Assembly: GCA_021030905.1 (NCBI GenBank)
Contig: JAGFMI010000009.1
Location: 868,001 to 932,000, forward strand
Length of the DNA: 64,000 nt
DNA from: Pyrenula massariospora
Lineage: Eukaryota > Ascomycota > Eurotiomycetes > Pyrenulales > Pyrenulaceae
Direction: 5' to 3'
The first letter of the stretch is position 1. Each line of letters opens with the position of its first letter. The position numbers were made by a program, and so were the translations under genes. This document shows, in pieces, positions 1 through 11,525 of this stretch. The notes beneath the pieces were generated by a model. It was given only the letters and a program-made list of their open reading frames with translations, searched no databases and was not told the DNA's origin.

Positions 1-840
1 GTCACGAAGGGCAGGCTTTCCGATTGGGCAAGGCGAAACACAGCGTCGCGCCTCCCAGATGACTTTACTCGGATCAAAGATAGGGCTATGGGCTGCTTCT
101 GGGATCTGACCACGAGCCAGGATCGACTTTTTCTTTATGGAGCAAGTTGGATCTACATGTTCGACCTGAACCAGGATTTGCCAAAGCGTACTGGTACAGA
201 GCCTGTACCAAATAACAGAAATGCTGCAGTGACTACACTTGGCAAGCGAAAGCGAGAGGATGAAGCGAACGGTGACCAAGAAAAGCATCAGCATCAGCAT
301 CAGCATGGCAAGACGCGCAATACGGGTGCAGGGGACGCAGTTCGAGAGGGCGAGTCATACGGCAGGTTGCGGGAATCATTTAAGAAGTACACTAACATCG
401 ACGAAGAAGGAAAGAGCATTTCGTTGACGAGGCAGATGACGCCGATGTCGGACGATGACGAAGATCATAGGGACACTGGCAGCGTGTTGGCACGCTTTTG
501 GGGTGGTATCGATGGAGGCAGTCGAACAGACCAAACGCGCGATCAGCCATCGCCAGCTGTAAATGGCGGCACCTTCGAGGATTCTGTTGTAAACGGAAAC
601 CACCAAGATCGTGTAGTACGACAAACAGCGCGACAAACATGGCACACTCACAGCTATCGATCAATCTTGGGGATTGTCCCTATCAGCGAGCTTAATTGTT
701 CAGGCGGGGACGGCGCAGTGGAGAATGAGCACGGTGTACCAAAGACAGAACCCGGGCTCGAGGTGGTAATCATAGAGCGACCACCTTGGGATGTGGATCT
801 TCCCCCCAGATACGATGGAGAGCAGGACTGGGACAACTAG
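1..840 (+). CDS. UTP4: UTP4-like SSU processome protein, C-terminal part (5' end outside window)
   Basis: The frame is open from base 1 to the TAG at 838-840; the true start lies upstream. UTP4 is a WD40 subunit of the UTP-A/t-UTP complex of the small-subunit processome and acts in the nucleolus in early 18S pre-rRNA processing. The visible part has the family's closing features: a segment reading RLSDWARRN, then DRAMGCFWD, a low-complexity linker, then YRSILGIVPI, and near the C-terminus ERPPWDVDLPPRY followed by an acidic, W-containing tail. Between residues about 55 and 180 of the visible part is a charged insert with KRKRE (possible nuclear localisation signal) and a run of alternating H and Q from a CATCAG repeat at about 287-305. 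Assignment rests on C-terminal motifs I remember for this family; the WD40 repeats themselves are not in view. Confidence 0.75.
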   Translation, partial: VTKGRLSDWARRNTASRLPDDFTRIKDRAMGCFWDLTTSQDRLFLYGASWIYMFDLNQDLPKRTGTEPVPNNRNAAVTTLGKRKREDEANGDQEKHQHQHQHGKTRNTGAGDAVREGESYGRLRESFKKYTNIDEEGKSISLTRQMTPMSDDDEDHRDTGSVLARFWGGIDGGSRTDQTRDQPSPAVNGGTFEDSVVNGNHQDRVVRQTARQTWHTHSYRSILGIVPISELNCSGGDGAVENEHGVPKTEPGLEVVIIERPPWDVDLPPRYDGEQDWDN

Positions 841-2855
841 CGAGGCAATTTTGTCATTATGAAAAACGTTGAATGATCAAAGAACACTAGGAAGATCTAC
901 CTCGTGAGATGTACGGTAGATCTTTGCGATATTGTTTCTGCTTGCTCATCATTCTTGATGTCAACCATACCGCCGGTATCAGCATACCCGGGGCCACCCG
1001 ACTGCGAGCTTAGGGTCACATTGTCCTAGCAAGGAGGGTCATTTTTTTACTACTCGGCGGTGATATTCGATTGAAGCTTTGTCACCCTGAAAATACTTTC
1101 TAGGCCATGCCGCATACGCAAGCCCAACAGCAGTGGCAAGAAGGCCCCTCACACTGCGTAGGTCGTCACATGAAAAGTAAGCACATTCTCCACTATTCGC
1201 CTGTGGTGACTGTCAAGCTCTCTTCCATCTAGAAAGGATAATTTTTCTACCTTCCTCTGGAGGGCACGTGTGAAGGACGAGGTCAATATAGTCTGAGGAG
1301 AGGCTTGCACATTTCACGCGTGAGAGAAGGCCGGACGGCTACATTGGTGTAGGGTAAAAGCCTTGCTGGAGGGCATGCATGGGCAGATGCCGCTGGCGCT
1401 AGACCGAAGGCGACTAGCTGCCAGGCGTTGCATTGCGCGTCCCCAATATCGCGCCTCGAAACGGAATGGCGCCAGAGCCTCAAATACTGTGACTTTAGAT
1501 CGGCTGCAGGGGGATGCGACTGCGCTTGGATATTCATAGCTCCACCTACTACTACAAACCCAGACTTGTCTACGCGCTTGCGCCATGTTCAAGAATCGGT
1601 CTGGCCGCTGGTCAAAGAAGTCAAGAAGATACAAACAAGCGCCGGAGCTGGGCTTTTCTTGGTCTCTACCAAGTGCGACGTCTGCCAGTGCGCCACCGGA
1701 TCGATCATTGATTTCTCGTGTCGTTCTTGTACGTGTCGCTCAATAACGGCGTAGGATGCATCCGTCCGGCCCACTGTTTCATGATTTGAGTGGGTGCGTA
1801 ATCGACGGGCGCCTCTCGTAGACGAGCTTCTGCGATTTCTAGACGCAACTTTCCAAGCGCACCGTCTCGAAAGACGCGGCCGAAGATTCGGATTTATGAG
1901 AAGGTGAAGAAGGTTATGGATAAAGAATTCGAGCGGTCCCGAGAGTGGTGATTTGAATTCGGCGGCCACCGAGGAGCGGCCGGCGTGGATGGGGGACACG
2001 TAAGACCAACATCGGACAGTGCGTGGCGGTAAGTCGTGGGGCCGTCGGAATGCGAAGGGCGTGGAGATAGTCCAGAGACTGTAGATCTGTCCCACGGGCC
2101 AGCACTCCCCAGAGGAGCCGGACAAAGCACTGCCTGCAGACGTAGACAACGTCGTTGATTGTTGAAATGGCGTTTGACCCGTCAGCCGGCGTCGTTGAGT
2201 TGCTATAATTGATTGTGCTCGTCGTCGTTGCCGTCGTCGTCGTCGCCGGCACCCGAGAGCGTGCGGCCGTGTCGCTCAGAATAAACGGGGCGTGGAAGAG
2301 CGGGTGGATGGCGTGATTGGCGGGCGGCGAATTGGGTTGCGTGGTGAGCGGGCGTCGTCAGCTCCTCCTCCTCCTCCCACCACGGCTCATCACCACCAGC
2401 ACCCAGACGCTCCCAGAAAGGCAGACCTTGGCATAGGGGCCTCGTCACGCCCCGTCAATCCCTCCCACACACATCTCGACTACTGCTGGCGAACTCGCTG
2501 CACACCTCTCCCGTTTCTCTTCTCCACTCCACTCCATCCAACCTGATTCCTCCCAGGACACAGCTCTTATTAACGTTCCTTCTTTCTTTCTTCCTCGTCG
2601 TCGTCGCCAAATCTACGTCGTCGGTCGTTGTATTCAGGCGCTGCCTTGAGCGGCTCTTTGCGACTGCGGAAGGCCACCCATACCCCGATTTAGCGGCGAC
2701 TCGGCTGTGCTCGCTGCTGCGGCCCGCTTCACCTCCACCATTCCAGCGCTCTCGACACCTTTGCGACCGATCATTGTCGCCAAACCTTCAATCTGACTCT
2801 TCACCAGATCGAACTTCCCTCCGACGGTCGTTACAGCATTTGCATTTCTTTCGCT
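841..2855. other. Intergenic region upstream of PNG1; no supported gene
   Basis: About 2 kb between the UTP4 stop and the PNG1 start. Open frames on the minus strand around 1283-2448 overlap each other, have no recognisable domain and differ in composition from the neighbouring genes, so I do not call them. The last 400 bases are rich in CT and CGT triplets, as is common in long fungal 5' leaders, and probably hold the PNG1 promoter and untranslated leader. Confidence 0.5.
2219..2247 (+). repeat. Imperfect (CGT)n microsatellite
   Basis: Tandem CGT triplets with single interruptions, about nine units. A second short CT-rich plus CGT tract lies at about 2579-2607, closer to the PNG1 start, and probably belongs to its pyrimidine-rich leader. 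Confidence 0.8.
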
Positions 2856-4339
2856 ATGGACCGCCAACCGGGTGCGCCTGGAGCGGCGGCTTCGAACCCA
2901 GGCGACTTTGACGCTTCAGCGTTATCGCGGCAATTCGAACAACTGTTAAGGTCGAGAAGATTGAATGACTTGGCGGAAAGAGATGGCGCATCTCGGCCTT
3001 CAACACCGTCGTCTTATGGTTACCATCCATCAACACCATCGTACCAACAGTATCCTGGCAGCCCGAGAACTCCGCATGCCTCCCACCTCTCTCCAAGACC
3101 ATCAAACGCTCCACCACCCTCCTATTCCTCCTATCGTAGTTTACCGATCGTACCTTCTCCTCCTCAAGATGCCGCGTCACTCAAATTTCGCAACCTCCTG
3201 CTCACCTTGTCCGTCACACCTACGAAATATGAGAACCCCGGCCTTCTAGACGAAGCGTTGACACACATTCCTACTGAGAGAATATATGCCGAGGCCGATG
3301 AGGAACACAACATCATGCTTGCGTCGGCAGCATCGATGGGTGACAATGTCAAACCAGAATGGGGCTACCAAGATTGTGTCATCAAATCCCTCTTGAGGTA
3401 CGTATGAACCGTGATCAATACACCTTCCACTTACTAATTCGTTTTTATTTAGATGGTTCAAACGCAGCTTCTTCACTTTCGTCAACAATCCCCCTTGCCC
3501 CGCCTGTTACTCTCCCACCGTTGCCTGCGGGATGACTCCACCAACACCCGATGAATCTGCTCGAGGCGCCTCACGTGTCGAGCTGTATAGATGCAGTGAC
3601 ACTACGTGTGGGGCATACGAACGCTTTCCCCGCTATTCAGATGTCTGGGCCTTGCTGGAAAGCAAGCGTGGCCGATGCGGCGAATGGGCCAATTGTTTCA
3701 GTATGCTTTGTAGAGCAGCTGGTGCAAGGGTACGATGGGTATGGAATAGTGAGGATCATGTGTGGACCGAAGTTTACTCAGAGCACCAAAAACGCTGGAT
3801 CCACGTTGATGCCTGCGAAGAAGCTTGGGACAATCCCCGGTTATATGCTGAAGGTAAGCATCCCGCTCCATCTACCTCACCCATGTCTGACTTGTGATGG
3901 TTCAGGCTGGGGGAAGAAGATCGCCTACTGCATCGCCTTCTCTATCGATGGCGCGACAGATGTCACCCGTCGTTACGTCCGCAACCCAGCTGGACATGGG
4001 CTTGACCGAACTCGCTGCCCCGAAGAAGTCCTTCTCTGGATCATGCAAGAAGTGCGGAAAATGAGACGAGAAAACATGCCCAAAGAAGAACGAAGACGGC
4101 TGATGAAAGAGGACGAACGAGAAGAGCGGGAACTAAGAGGGTATGTTGCGCAAACACTTGCAAAGCAATTGAGTGCCATGATGCCTGGAAGCATTGCGAG
4201 CGCTGGTACACATGGCCAATCTGGTGACGACACAAAATTACCAGCTGGGAGGCAAAGTGGCACTGAAGAATGGGTCCGAGCTAGAGGAGAAGGCGGCACC
4301 GGACAACCAGGTCCGGATCGAAGAGACGATGGTCGGTAA
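2856..4339 (+). CDS. PNG1: Peptide:N-glycanase, transglutaminase-like, three exons
   Basis: Exons 2856-3397, 3453-3853 and 3906-4339 give a 458-residue protein; introns are 55 and 52 nt with GTACGT and GTAAGC donors. PNGase removes N-linked glycans from misfolded glycoproteins exported from the ER, in the cytosol, upstream of proteasomal degradation. The transglutaminase-like core is intact: zinc-type cysteine pairs CPAC (196-199) and C228/C233, then catalytic Cys256 in [10 protein letters not shown], His283 in EDHVWTEV and Asp300 in [12 protein letters not shown]. The N-terminal 130 residues are Ser/Pro/Tyr-rich and disordered. After the core comes a charged helical stretch ([16 protein letters not shown]) and a Gly-rich tail. 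The ATG follows a pyrimidine-rich leader. Length fits fungal PNG1. Some filamentous-fungus PNG1 proteins are reported to have lost the catalytic residues; this one keeps all three. Confidence 0.93.
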
Positions 4340-5926
4340 AGAAGCGACTTCGTGACCACCAGCAGTGTGGTCAATCATCAATCCTTACCGGGCTTTCTTC
4401 GGCCGCCCCGCCTACGCCTACAAAGCTCCTCATTCTGCAACGAGACAGTCGAGCTCTATGTGCAGTTCTGCGCCACCTCGGATGGCGTGACAGGCTGCGG
4501 CAACTTGCATATCGCCAGCATAGACCGCATTCTCGGGCTGGATTCGATTCGATTCGTTTCAAGCTTGCATTACTTCTCTTGATGCGACTAGACCGCTCAT
4601 CTTCTACTCCTTTCCTCGACATTCGATTCGGCGTATTCAGCATTCTCTCACGTACATATAACATATTGCATAATGTGTTCAGCGGCTCAGAGCGGGCAAA
4701 ATTATACCACATGACGAATGGCGCATTTTAATGGGGTGGGGTTCTAGTTTGGCTGGATTGGCCAGGCGTTGATTTGCATATGGGATTTGGACACGAGGTA
4801 GTGCTTAGGGTGGCAAGCTGTTGATGTTTGGTTTTTCTCAGTGAATTGAGATGCTAGAAGAGAAGAGTGAACAAGATCCAAAGGGAGCTCAAGAGAACTG
4901 AGTCGGAGCCTTGGAGGATGAATTGCATGCGATATGATGAGGAGGAATCACTCTAGCATAAGATAGCTACAAGCAAGAAATGTAAGATGTGCTTGAATGA
5001 TGATCTTGCCCGCCGTAGCTTGCAACATACGCATGTCCCGGTCTATTTTCCTCCTATCAAAAGGATTATTATTAAGTTGCCAGCGGTCTATTGAGATGCT
5101 TGCTCGGATTTGTGGTCCATTTGGCATATCTACCATATGCTAATCCAGAACTTCGCATTTGCAAATATTGAGTCACGCACCCCGGGTCAAGGACTACGCT
5201 TATGTTTCACGTGAAATCCAACAGTAGTCAGCAAGTGTAAATGGCAAGCAGTCAAGCTACACGTGTATTACAGCAATGATAAGCGCTCACGTGACATGAT
5301 CAACCTTGTAGCCAATCACAGGCGACTCATGAGATCCTCTTCCTCCTACTTCCTGTCATAGAAGTTACACTTCAACGTAGGTTGCAGGGAAACATCCCGC
5401 CGAATTCGGTGGGTTTGCCGCCGCTTTTGAAGGAGTTTTTCCCTTGATGCCAAGATCACTCCCCCTGGCCCCTTCCGACATCAGTCTTGAGATGCTCCAC
5501 AGAGCTGTGGGGCGGGAGATTATTCAAGTGTATCTGAGGTGGAAGGAGCAATTGAGAACGACTGTATAAACATGACGCTTGGTGTGCAGAGCCAGTTGAG
5601 GCTCGAAGTACAGGCGGTCCTTTCTATCACGCAAAGCATTTCACCACGCCGGAATTTCGATTAAACCAGTATTTGTAGACCAAACCTAGCAGCTTCTTGT
5701 CCCCAACCAGCGCCCATAAATAGTACAACCCTGCCTTGGCCATAGTTGGCGGAGAGCGACTGTCAATTTCAGGCTGAGCAAATCTGAGGTGGACAGCGAA
5801 TGGGCTAAGGTTCCTTTCCGTACCTAAATATGTGCATGTTTCAGCCGTCAAATGAAGTTCTGTGCAGCCGAAAGATGAAAACCCGCCTTAGGCACCTTTG
5901 TGGTGGTAGGATGCTTGCTGGACCAA
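4340..5926. other. Intergenic region; no supported gene
   Basis: PNG1 3' flank and a long spacer. Short antisense frames at 4371-4712 and 5627-5851 have no recognisable domain. A CCAAT box occurs near 5311-5315 and several CACGTG-like or CACGTGA motifs near 5208, 5260 and 5288, which look regulatory, but I cannot tie them to a gene. Confidence 0.4.
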
Positions 5927-6196
5927 TCATACAGCGATAGGATACGAACTCCACGCGAGCCTGCCCTCAGACCGATCCAAGCTCCATCCCTTGTGCAGCA
6001 GTCTCATCTTCAGCATCATTTGCTGCCACACCCGCGCCACCGGGGCTCTCCGTGACCCTGGCGTAGTTTCGCCTTCTGGCTCATCTTCCGCAACCTGTAT
6101 TTCGCTTATCTCGGGCATATCTACCCCCAAGGCGCCACTCTTCCGCTTCCCACAACGCTTTCTCTCGCCTGTGTGGACGTCCTCTTCCTCTGGCAT
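5927..6196 (-). CDS. Possible small charged protein, unrecognised
   Basis: An 89-codon minus-strand frame starting at an ATG (MPEEEDVHTGE). It lies 126 bases from the start of the divergent membrane-protein gene at 6323. The protein is hydrophilic, with a basic cluster (ERKRCGKRKSG) followed by an acidic stretch and a basic C-terminal half. No signal peptide or membrane segment is visible. The frame could equally be chance in the shared promoter region. I do not recognise it and assign no function. Confidence 0.22.
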   Translation of the reverse strand: MPEEEDVHTGERKRCGKRKSGALGVDMPEISEIQVAEDEPEGETTPGSRRAPVARVWQQMMLKMRLLHKGWSLDRSEGRLAWSSYPIAV

Positions 6197-6322
6197 AGTC
6201 ACTTACGACTTTCTTAGCCTCTCTCTTATCGCCTTTTTCGCAGCACGCTTCGCTTGTCTCGGCTTTCTGCAAGTCCTTTTCTAAACCTCGGAAGGCACAC
6301 CTTGCACCAGGCGGATACTACG

Positions 6323-7527
6323 ATGGCAGACAGCCCTACTGTTCTAGAGGACTCTGCGGAACCTCGAGGAGAGGAATCTAGCACCTCCGGTCAAGAAAAC
6401 AATCCAGATCTGCGCTATGTGATCATCGAATACAAAGATTCCTATAGATCAGCCGAATTATTGGAACGAGACCAAAATGTTCCTACCGGACCCTTCGAAG
6501 AGAGCGGATTTCGCTCTAGCACTGTGATATCCGGCTTTAAGCATGCAAATCTGGTGCTTCTAAGGCCAATTAATGCTGGAGATAGACTTGAGGGCATTCG
6601 ATGGAGCCTGGGCAAAAACAGTGACGGGATTAGGGTTAAAAGAGGGGTGCCTTGGGAGTTCAAGTCGTCGTCAAGATTTTTACTTGAAGGGCTCACTTTC
6701 AAAGATGATACGGAGATCAATGAGCTAGGTACGATGACTGATCCGTAGGAATTTCCGTAACTCAGGACTACAGCTAATTTACTCGCCTAGTGGACAAATT
6801 CATCGACGAAAATCCTGCTTACAAGCTATTGGCTAACAATTGCGAAGGGTTTTGCAAAGGAATAAGCAGGCAGATTGCAATACTAGATATGGACGAACAA
6901 TCTGCCATTCAACATCATCATCTCCTAAACAAAGCCTTTACGGACTTGGGTGCGACCGGAATTCGATACGTGTGGGGTTTCTCAGTGGACCCATATACGT
7001 GGACTTCCTCTACAGTGATCGGGTTCCTATTCTTGGTTCTAGGTGTAGCGTATTGGATCGCGTTCACGGTCCTTGTTGTCATTGGTGTCCATATGGGTTT
7101 TCCTGGATATGCTAATTTCGTCACTAAGTTGGTCTTAGGTTACTTGCCGATTGCACTAGGGGTAACTGGACTTACATGGGGGCTGTTGAGGCCCGGAAGA
7201 CTACACGAATGGGATATAAACCAAGCGGCTTTGCCCGAGGATGAGCGAAAAGACCAGGTTACATGGTTTACAACGATGTTAGCTTGCATTATGCTGTTCC
7301 TTTTTCTATTCGGGACAGGTTCGATGCTGGTGTTTTTTCTTTTAGATGGGCACAACCCTAGAAATATCAGAATCTTATATGCCGTTGTTCTGGGTTCCTT
7401 TTTGATATCTCTAGGGGCATACGGCATTGCACGCGTGTTCTGGAGGCCTAGAAGAGAACGCGATGAAGATGTTAACCAACCGTTGTTAGCACGGGACGAG
7501 CAAGAAGAGATAGAAGAATCGATATAG
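6323..7527 (+). CDS. Multi-spanning membrane protein with LRAT/PPPDE-like Cys-His motif
   Basis: Exons 6323-6728 and 6791-7527 (intron 62 nt, donor GTACGA, acceptor CTAG) give 380 residues. Residues 1-160 are soluble. They contain His74 in GFKHANLVL and Cys153 in LLANNCEGFCKGI. The asparagine-cysteine motif with an upstream His is the arrangement of circularly permuted papain-like folds (LRAT, PPPDE), where the Cys is a nucleophile for acyl transfer or peptide cleavage. Residues about 195-345 hold four or five hydrophobic membrane segments. The C-terminus is charged and ends in an acidic DEQEEIEES tail, probably cytosolic. The papain-like reading is inference from a short motif; the membrane topology is clear. 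The start ATG has a good context and follows a pyrimidine-rich leader. Confidence 0.72.
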
Positions 7528-7985
7528 TAGCTGATACAAAAGAAGGATAATAGCAATACGATTATTTCGGTGAATTCAAGACTTATTTTTTCCTAGCGCT
7601 CTTAGAAGAATTACTCCTTTTCTATGCGCTACTTGCCCTCTTTTCCGAGAGGCTAGAGAAATGAGAATCAACGTACCAGGGGTTAATATTCGACCACTAT
7701 ACACTCTCATGGTCACGGAGATCATCCTATCTTTGAGAAATGATCATTAGCTATGAGATTGAGCGACTTGAGGTGCTGGAGTCACATCCCAGCGGTCAAA
7801 GCAATACTTAATTAAGTGAGTATTATCCGTTGCAAGAGCAGCTAGTAGGTACTAGTCTCATAAATGCAAGGTGGGTCAAGAGCTTTGAGTGAAAGGTGCC
7901 CAAGTGCCAATCTACCCTCGATCAGACTTCGATATCTTTTTGGTGTGTTCCCCCATCTCTCTATTGAGCTCCACCGCCCCCACAG
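7528..7985. other. Short intergenic region between convergent genes
   Basis: This 458-base stretch lies between the 3' ends of the membrane-protein gene and the minus-strand HET gene. It is AT-rich, as expected for two 3' flanks; I see no gene or clear repeat. Confidence 0.5.
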
Positions 7986-9883
7986 CTACCAAAGGACTAC
8001 TTCTTTGGTCTGAGAGAAATGATCTTCCAATATTTCCCCGTCCATAAAACCATGCAAATAACATTCCCCCATAAATTTGTACTCATTTTCATTCCGTACA
8101 CCTCTTTCATGTGATTGGGTTTTTGGCCTTAGAATAAATGGAACTCTTCCTCCATGAAGGGCCCAGAGCTCATCTTCGGGCTGACAATTGGGATAGCAGA
8201 GACCTAAATGACCCTTTTCGGTCAAGAACATTCCACGTCCGTAAGTGAAAGAGACCATCGTCCTCAGCCACGGCTCCAGAGGAGGCTCGACTCCCGTTCT
8301 TATAGCCATTAACATCTTCGGCAACCAGAGTCTCAGTCCTTCCAAATCTGCTTTGTTTATCCTCCTTAGTAATTCGTCACTCTTGAACAGCCTGTCTCCC
8401 ATGATTGCGCGCCAAAAGGCATTGGTCTTCGATCTATGGAAATATTCACTGGATATATCTGCTGGAATATCAATTCCAGTCAAGACGGACCAATTCTGAA
8501 TCACGTCATGGATATGTTGCCAGCTTCGACGCTCAATGCTCTTCCCGACATGAAGAACCTTGTCTATGAAAATACCGCGCAAGCAGAGGAGGCTTTTGTT
8601 CAAAATGACTGGTGGACATTTTGTAGAAACTGACGCATTGTAAAGAGAATATGATTGAAGCCTCTTCAGTTCCTGGCCGACAAATTCAAGAGTTGGTCTC
8701 GCTCCAAAATTTCGGACCCATGAGGGCAAGTTGCTGCAATCGGTAGAGGCAAATCCAATCCCAGTTAAACAGCGTAGATCTCCCCCACCATTGAGCAGAA
8801 TAGCACTCATGGTATTAATGTATACGGCTTCGGTGTTCAAGGAATAGTCTACTACGAGATCTGGGTACTTCGATCGATTGATAAGCCCTAGAATAGCGTA
8901 GATTTTATCACGGGGGTCTTTGCATGCCTTATATGGGAATGTGCGTAATAGCTGGTCCAGGTTCAAGGATGTATCTGGCGGAATAATGGACATAGCGCTT
9001 GAGTCGAGTCGAGTATGAAAGACAGTCATGTCTGGATGGAAGATGTAGTCAAGTGGCATCAGCCCTGAAACTTTGGCACAGCAACTTCTAACATGGCGTG
9101 TGTACTTCAGCTGGCTGAGTTTGAGTGTTTCCCAAGGTAATCGCCAGTGGCCCAACACTACCATTGCTGAAGAAGGCAGAAGGCATTCTTGTACACACCA
9201 CAATCTCGACCACCATGGCTTTTGGAGGATATCCTTGAATGATTCCCAGCTTTTCTTGAAATTAGGATCGGCATGAAACAGGAAATGGTTCTTGGATGGC
9301 TCTCGTCGAAAGCAAGAGAGTTCATGAAGATGTTGGTTTCCAGAAAAGTGATAGATCATGGTGAATGGATTGGCTTGATGCTTAATGGACTCATGGCTTA
9401 TTTCTATCGATCCTAAATCATATTCAGCATAAGTTTCTGCTGCGTTATATATCTAACAAAGCTTAAATGCAAAGCAGCTCTCATACCTTCCATCGCTGGA
9501 ACGCCTAACCAGATATATACCGAAGTGCAACGTCGAAATATTTCCTCCATCATGCCAATTTGACATTCTTTTTCCCTCAAATTTCGTTGATTTATGCAAA
9601 TGGAATCTACCCAGAGCTGAAGCGCTTCGTTGGGTTGCCTCAGATAGCGCAGACATGTCTCTAGATTACCAGGTACTTGCATTTCAACACCCTCTACCAA
9701 CAAGGTTTTCGTATCTTCTGGGTTTCCCCATGCATATGAAACCGCTTCATATACAGGATTATCATATAAGAAGACCTGCTTCAGTTGGCATTCAATGTGC
9801 GTGGGCAATGACCCAGGTAGCAATGTGAGAATCCGGATCGCTCGGCTGTCGCGTTCGAGGCTTTCATGGTAGACAGAGGTCAT
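7986..9883 (-). CDS. HET-domain (heterokaryon incompatibility) protein 1
   Basis: Two exons, 9883-9487 and 9439-7986, give about 616 residues. The HET domain fills the N-terminal third, with all three classic blocks: YEAVSYAWGNPED near residue 48, LWVDSICINQRNLREKECQI, and, after the intron, PWWSRLWCVQECLL. HET domains are TIR-related and trigger cell death after non-self recognition; many HET genes of unknown role exist per genome. The rest is a variable C-terminal region with no known domain. The intron is 47 or 50 nt: the acceptor is a tandem GCAGCAG at 9443-9437, so either AG keeps the frame and one Ala is optional. There is no signal peptide. The start is the only ATG before the first block. 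Confidence 0.88.
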
Positions 9884-10538
9884 TGTATGAACGATGAGTT
9901 TCCAAGCTAGGTTACATATTCTTGAAAGATGAAAGAGGCTAGAGAACGGTGGATATAGAAGGTGCTAAATCTCAAGCTCGTGAGGCAACGCTGCCCATGG
10001 TTGCGAGGCTGATAGGCAGGGCTAAATGTGAGGCGGACAGGCGATCCTCTTAGGCGCAAGCGCATGACCATGTACACTGCCAGCAAGAAGGCCTGCCGAG
10101 CCGCTCAGGCTACGTATTGTGACACGGCCATTTATGCTCAGTACTTTGAGTATAACGACTACTATTAATCATTCGATAGCGAGCAGGCTTTGCAGCAGTA
10201 TGTGCCGGGCTTACCCACACACGCTCCATGATTCAAAAGTGAAGAGTACGATCCATCTTTCAACGATGGATCGTGCACTATTTCCACTCGGTAAATCTTC
10301 CCATCAGGACGAAGGAATCTTTTACATGGTGGCGCCGCTCGATATCTGGGAAACTCGACTCTTAAGAATTTTATTTTCTCTTCGTAGTGCAAACTTAGTA
10401 TCACTGCATTCTTCTATTATTTTATTCCTCGGGTTGTTTTCCCATTATGAGTTTAGACGATGATCTCAGATTGCTCCGTCAAATCTGGACCCGGAGCAAT
10501 CAATAAGATTAATGCCGACGACACCTTCGATGTTACCC
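9884..10538. other. Intergenic region, HET1 promoter side
   Basis: Spacer between the divergent HET1 start and the 3' remnant of the next hydrolase. A plus-strand frame at 10119-10463 shows no domain and is not called. A short perfect inverted repeat around 10233-10273 (ATCCATCTTTCAACGATGGAT region) can form a small hairpin. Confidence 0.4.
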
Positions 10539-10677
10539 TCAAATATTCCTCTTCAACCACTCAATCTGCACCCCCTCCCCCACCTCTCAAATGTCTCTTT
10601 AAAGTAATGCCTAATATTCTCCCCTTCCAGTCTCACAAAGTCTTTTCCCTCCCAACTCCCTACTCCTTCAAAAGCCC
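10539..10677 (-). pseudogene. Frameshifted C-terminal remnant of the adjacent alpha/beta hydrolase
   Basis: Immediately after the stop of the hydrolase at 10678, the other two minus-strand frames continue family-like sequence: first KWAFEEQVRAFEGVG and EGENIRHYFKETFE, then, after a G-rich run near 10571-10581, VQIEWLKRNI and a stop at 10539. These look like the expected C-terminal helix, the His-bearing loop and the closing helix of the family. Two frame changes separate them from the main frame: one near 10700, one in the G run. They could be true decay or base-calling errors in low-complexity sequence. Confidence 0.55.
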
Positions 10678-11525
10678 TCACCTGCTCCTCAAAGGCCCAC
10701 TTAGAGGATCTTCACTCGCTGCCGACCACAGCAATTTCCTCGGCTTAATCTTCTTAACATGATCCCTCGGCTCCACCTTCGAGCACCGATACAAATTCTC
10801 CCGCGTAATCCTGTTCTCCCACGGCGTCCCCGCCTCATCCGACAGCTTCTTCGCCCCGCTGATAAACTCATACGCCACCGGCCCGTGCAGCAGAACCCCA
10901 TTCCTCGGCCCATTCGCCTCCTCGACAGACTCATCCCAGACCTGGATCGTCCCCATCCCATCCTTCCCACCAACCCGCGCCCTCCTCTCATCCCACGCCC
11001 TCCCCACCAACCCCCCAGGATACATCCCCTCATCGATCCCCCCCGAGATAAACGGCATCACGCACACAACTCCCTTCACATGCGGATCGTCCCCCGCGGC
11101 AATTATCGCCGCCCCGCCCGAGTGCCCGATCCCCCAGATCACGACCCTCCCCGGATCAACCCCGGGCAAACGCTGCGCGAACATGACCACGTCGTGGTAG
11201 TCCTCCGCCTGCTGCAGCGGGTCGGTGTGGTGCCGCGGCGCGCCATCCGAGGTGCCCCAGCCGCGGTGGTCGTAGAGCAGGGCGGAGAGGTTGGCGGCTT
11301 GGAAGCGGAGGGCGAAGGCGGGGAGGTGGTGCTCTTTTAGCAGAGAGAGCTATAGCTAGGGTCAGTGGGCGGAAACGGTTAGGGAATGGGTGGCTGGGAG
11401 GACGTTACGCCCTGGGTCATGATGATGATGGGGTTATTGGTGGTGGGGGTGAGGGAGGGGAAGAAGTCGCCGCGGAGGGTGGTGCCATCGAGGGTGCGGA
11501 AGGAGACGCGTTGGGGAGGGGACAT
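10678..11525 (-). CDS. Alpha/beta hydrolase (dienelactone-hydrolase-like), C-terminus truncated
   Basis: Exons 11525-11409 and 11349-10678 (intron 59 nt) give 262 residues. The fold is shown by LLYDHRGWGTSDG (residues 63-75) and by the nucleophile elbow GIGHSGG with Ser116. The likely catalytic Asp is in ASEDPL near residue 253. This family hydrolyses esters or acts as tailoring hydrolases in fungal secondary metabolism; the substrate here is unknown. The frame stops nine residues after that Asp, before the loop that normally supplies the catalytic His. That loop and the closing helix appear in other frames at 10539-10677, so the product made from this frame probably lacks a complete triad. 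The intron fits exactly between MTQG and LSLLKEHH, where homologues read on without a break. Confidence 0.72.

Noticed and set aside
1283-2448. Several overlapping minus-strand frames before PNG1
   Set aside because: No domains, mutually overlapping, and composition unlike the neighbouring genes.
6625-6645. Telomere-like TTAGGG
   Set aside because: Only a single unit, and it lies inside a coding exon.
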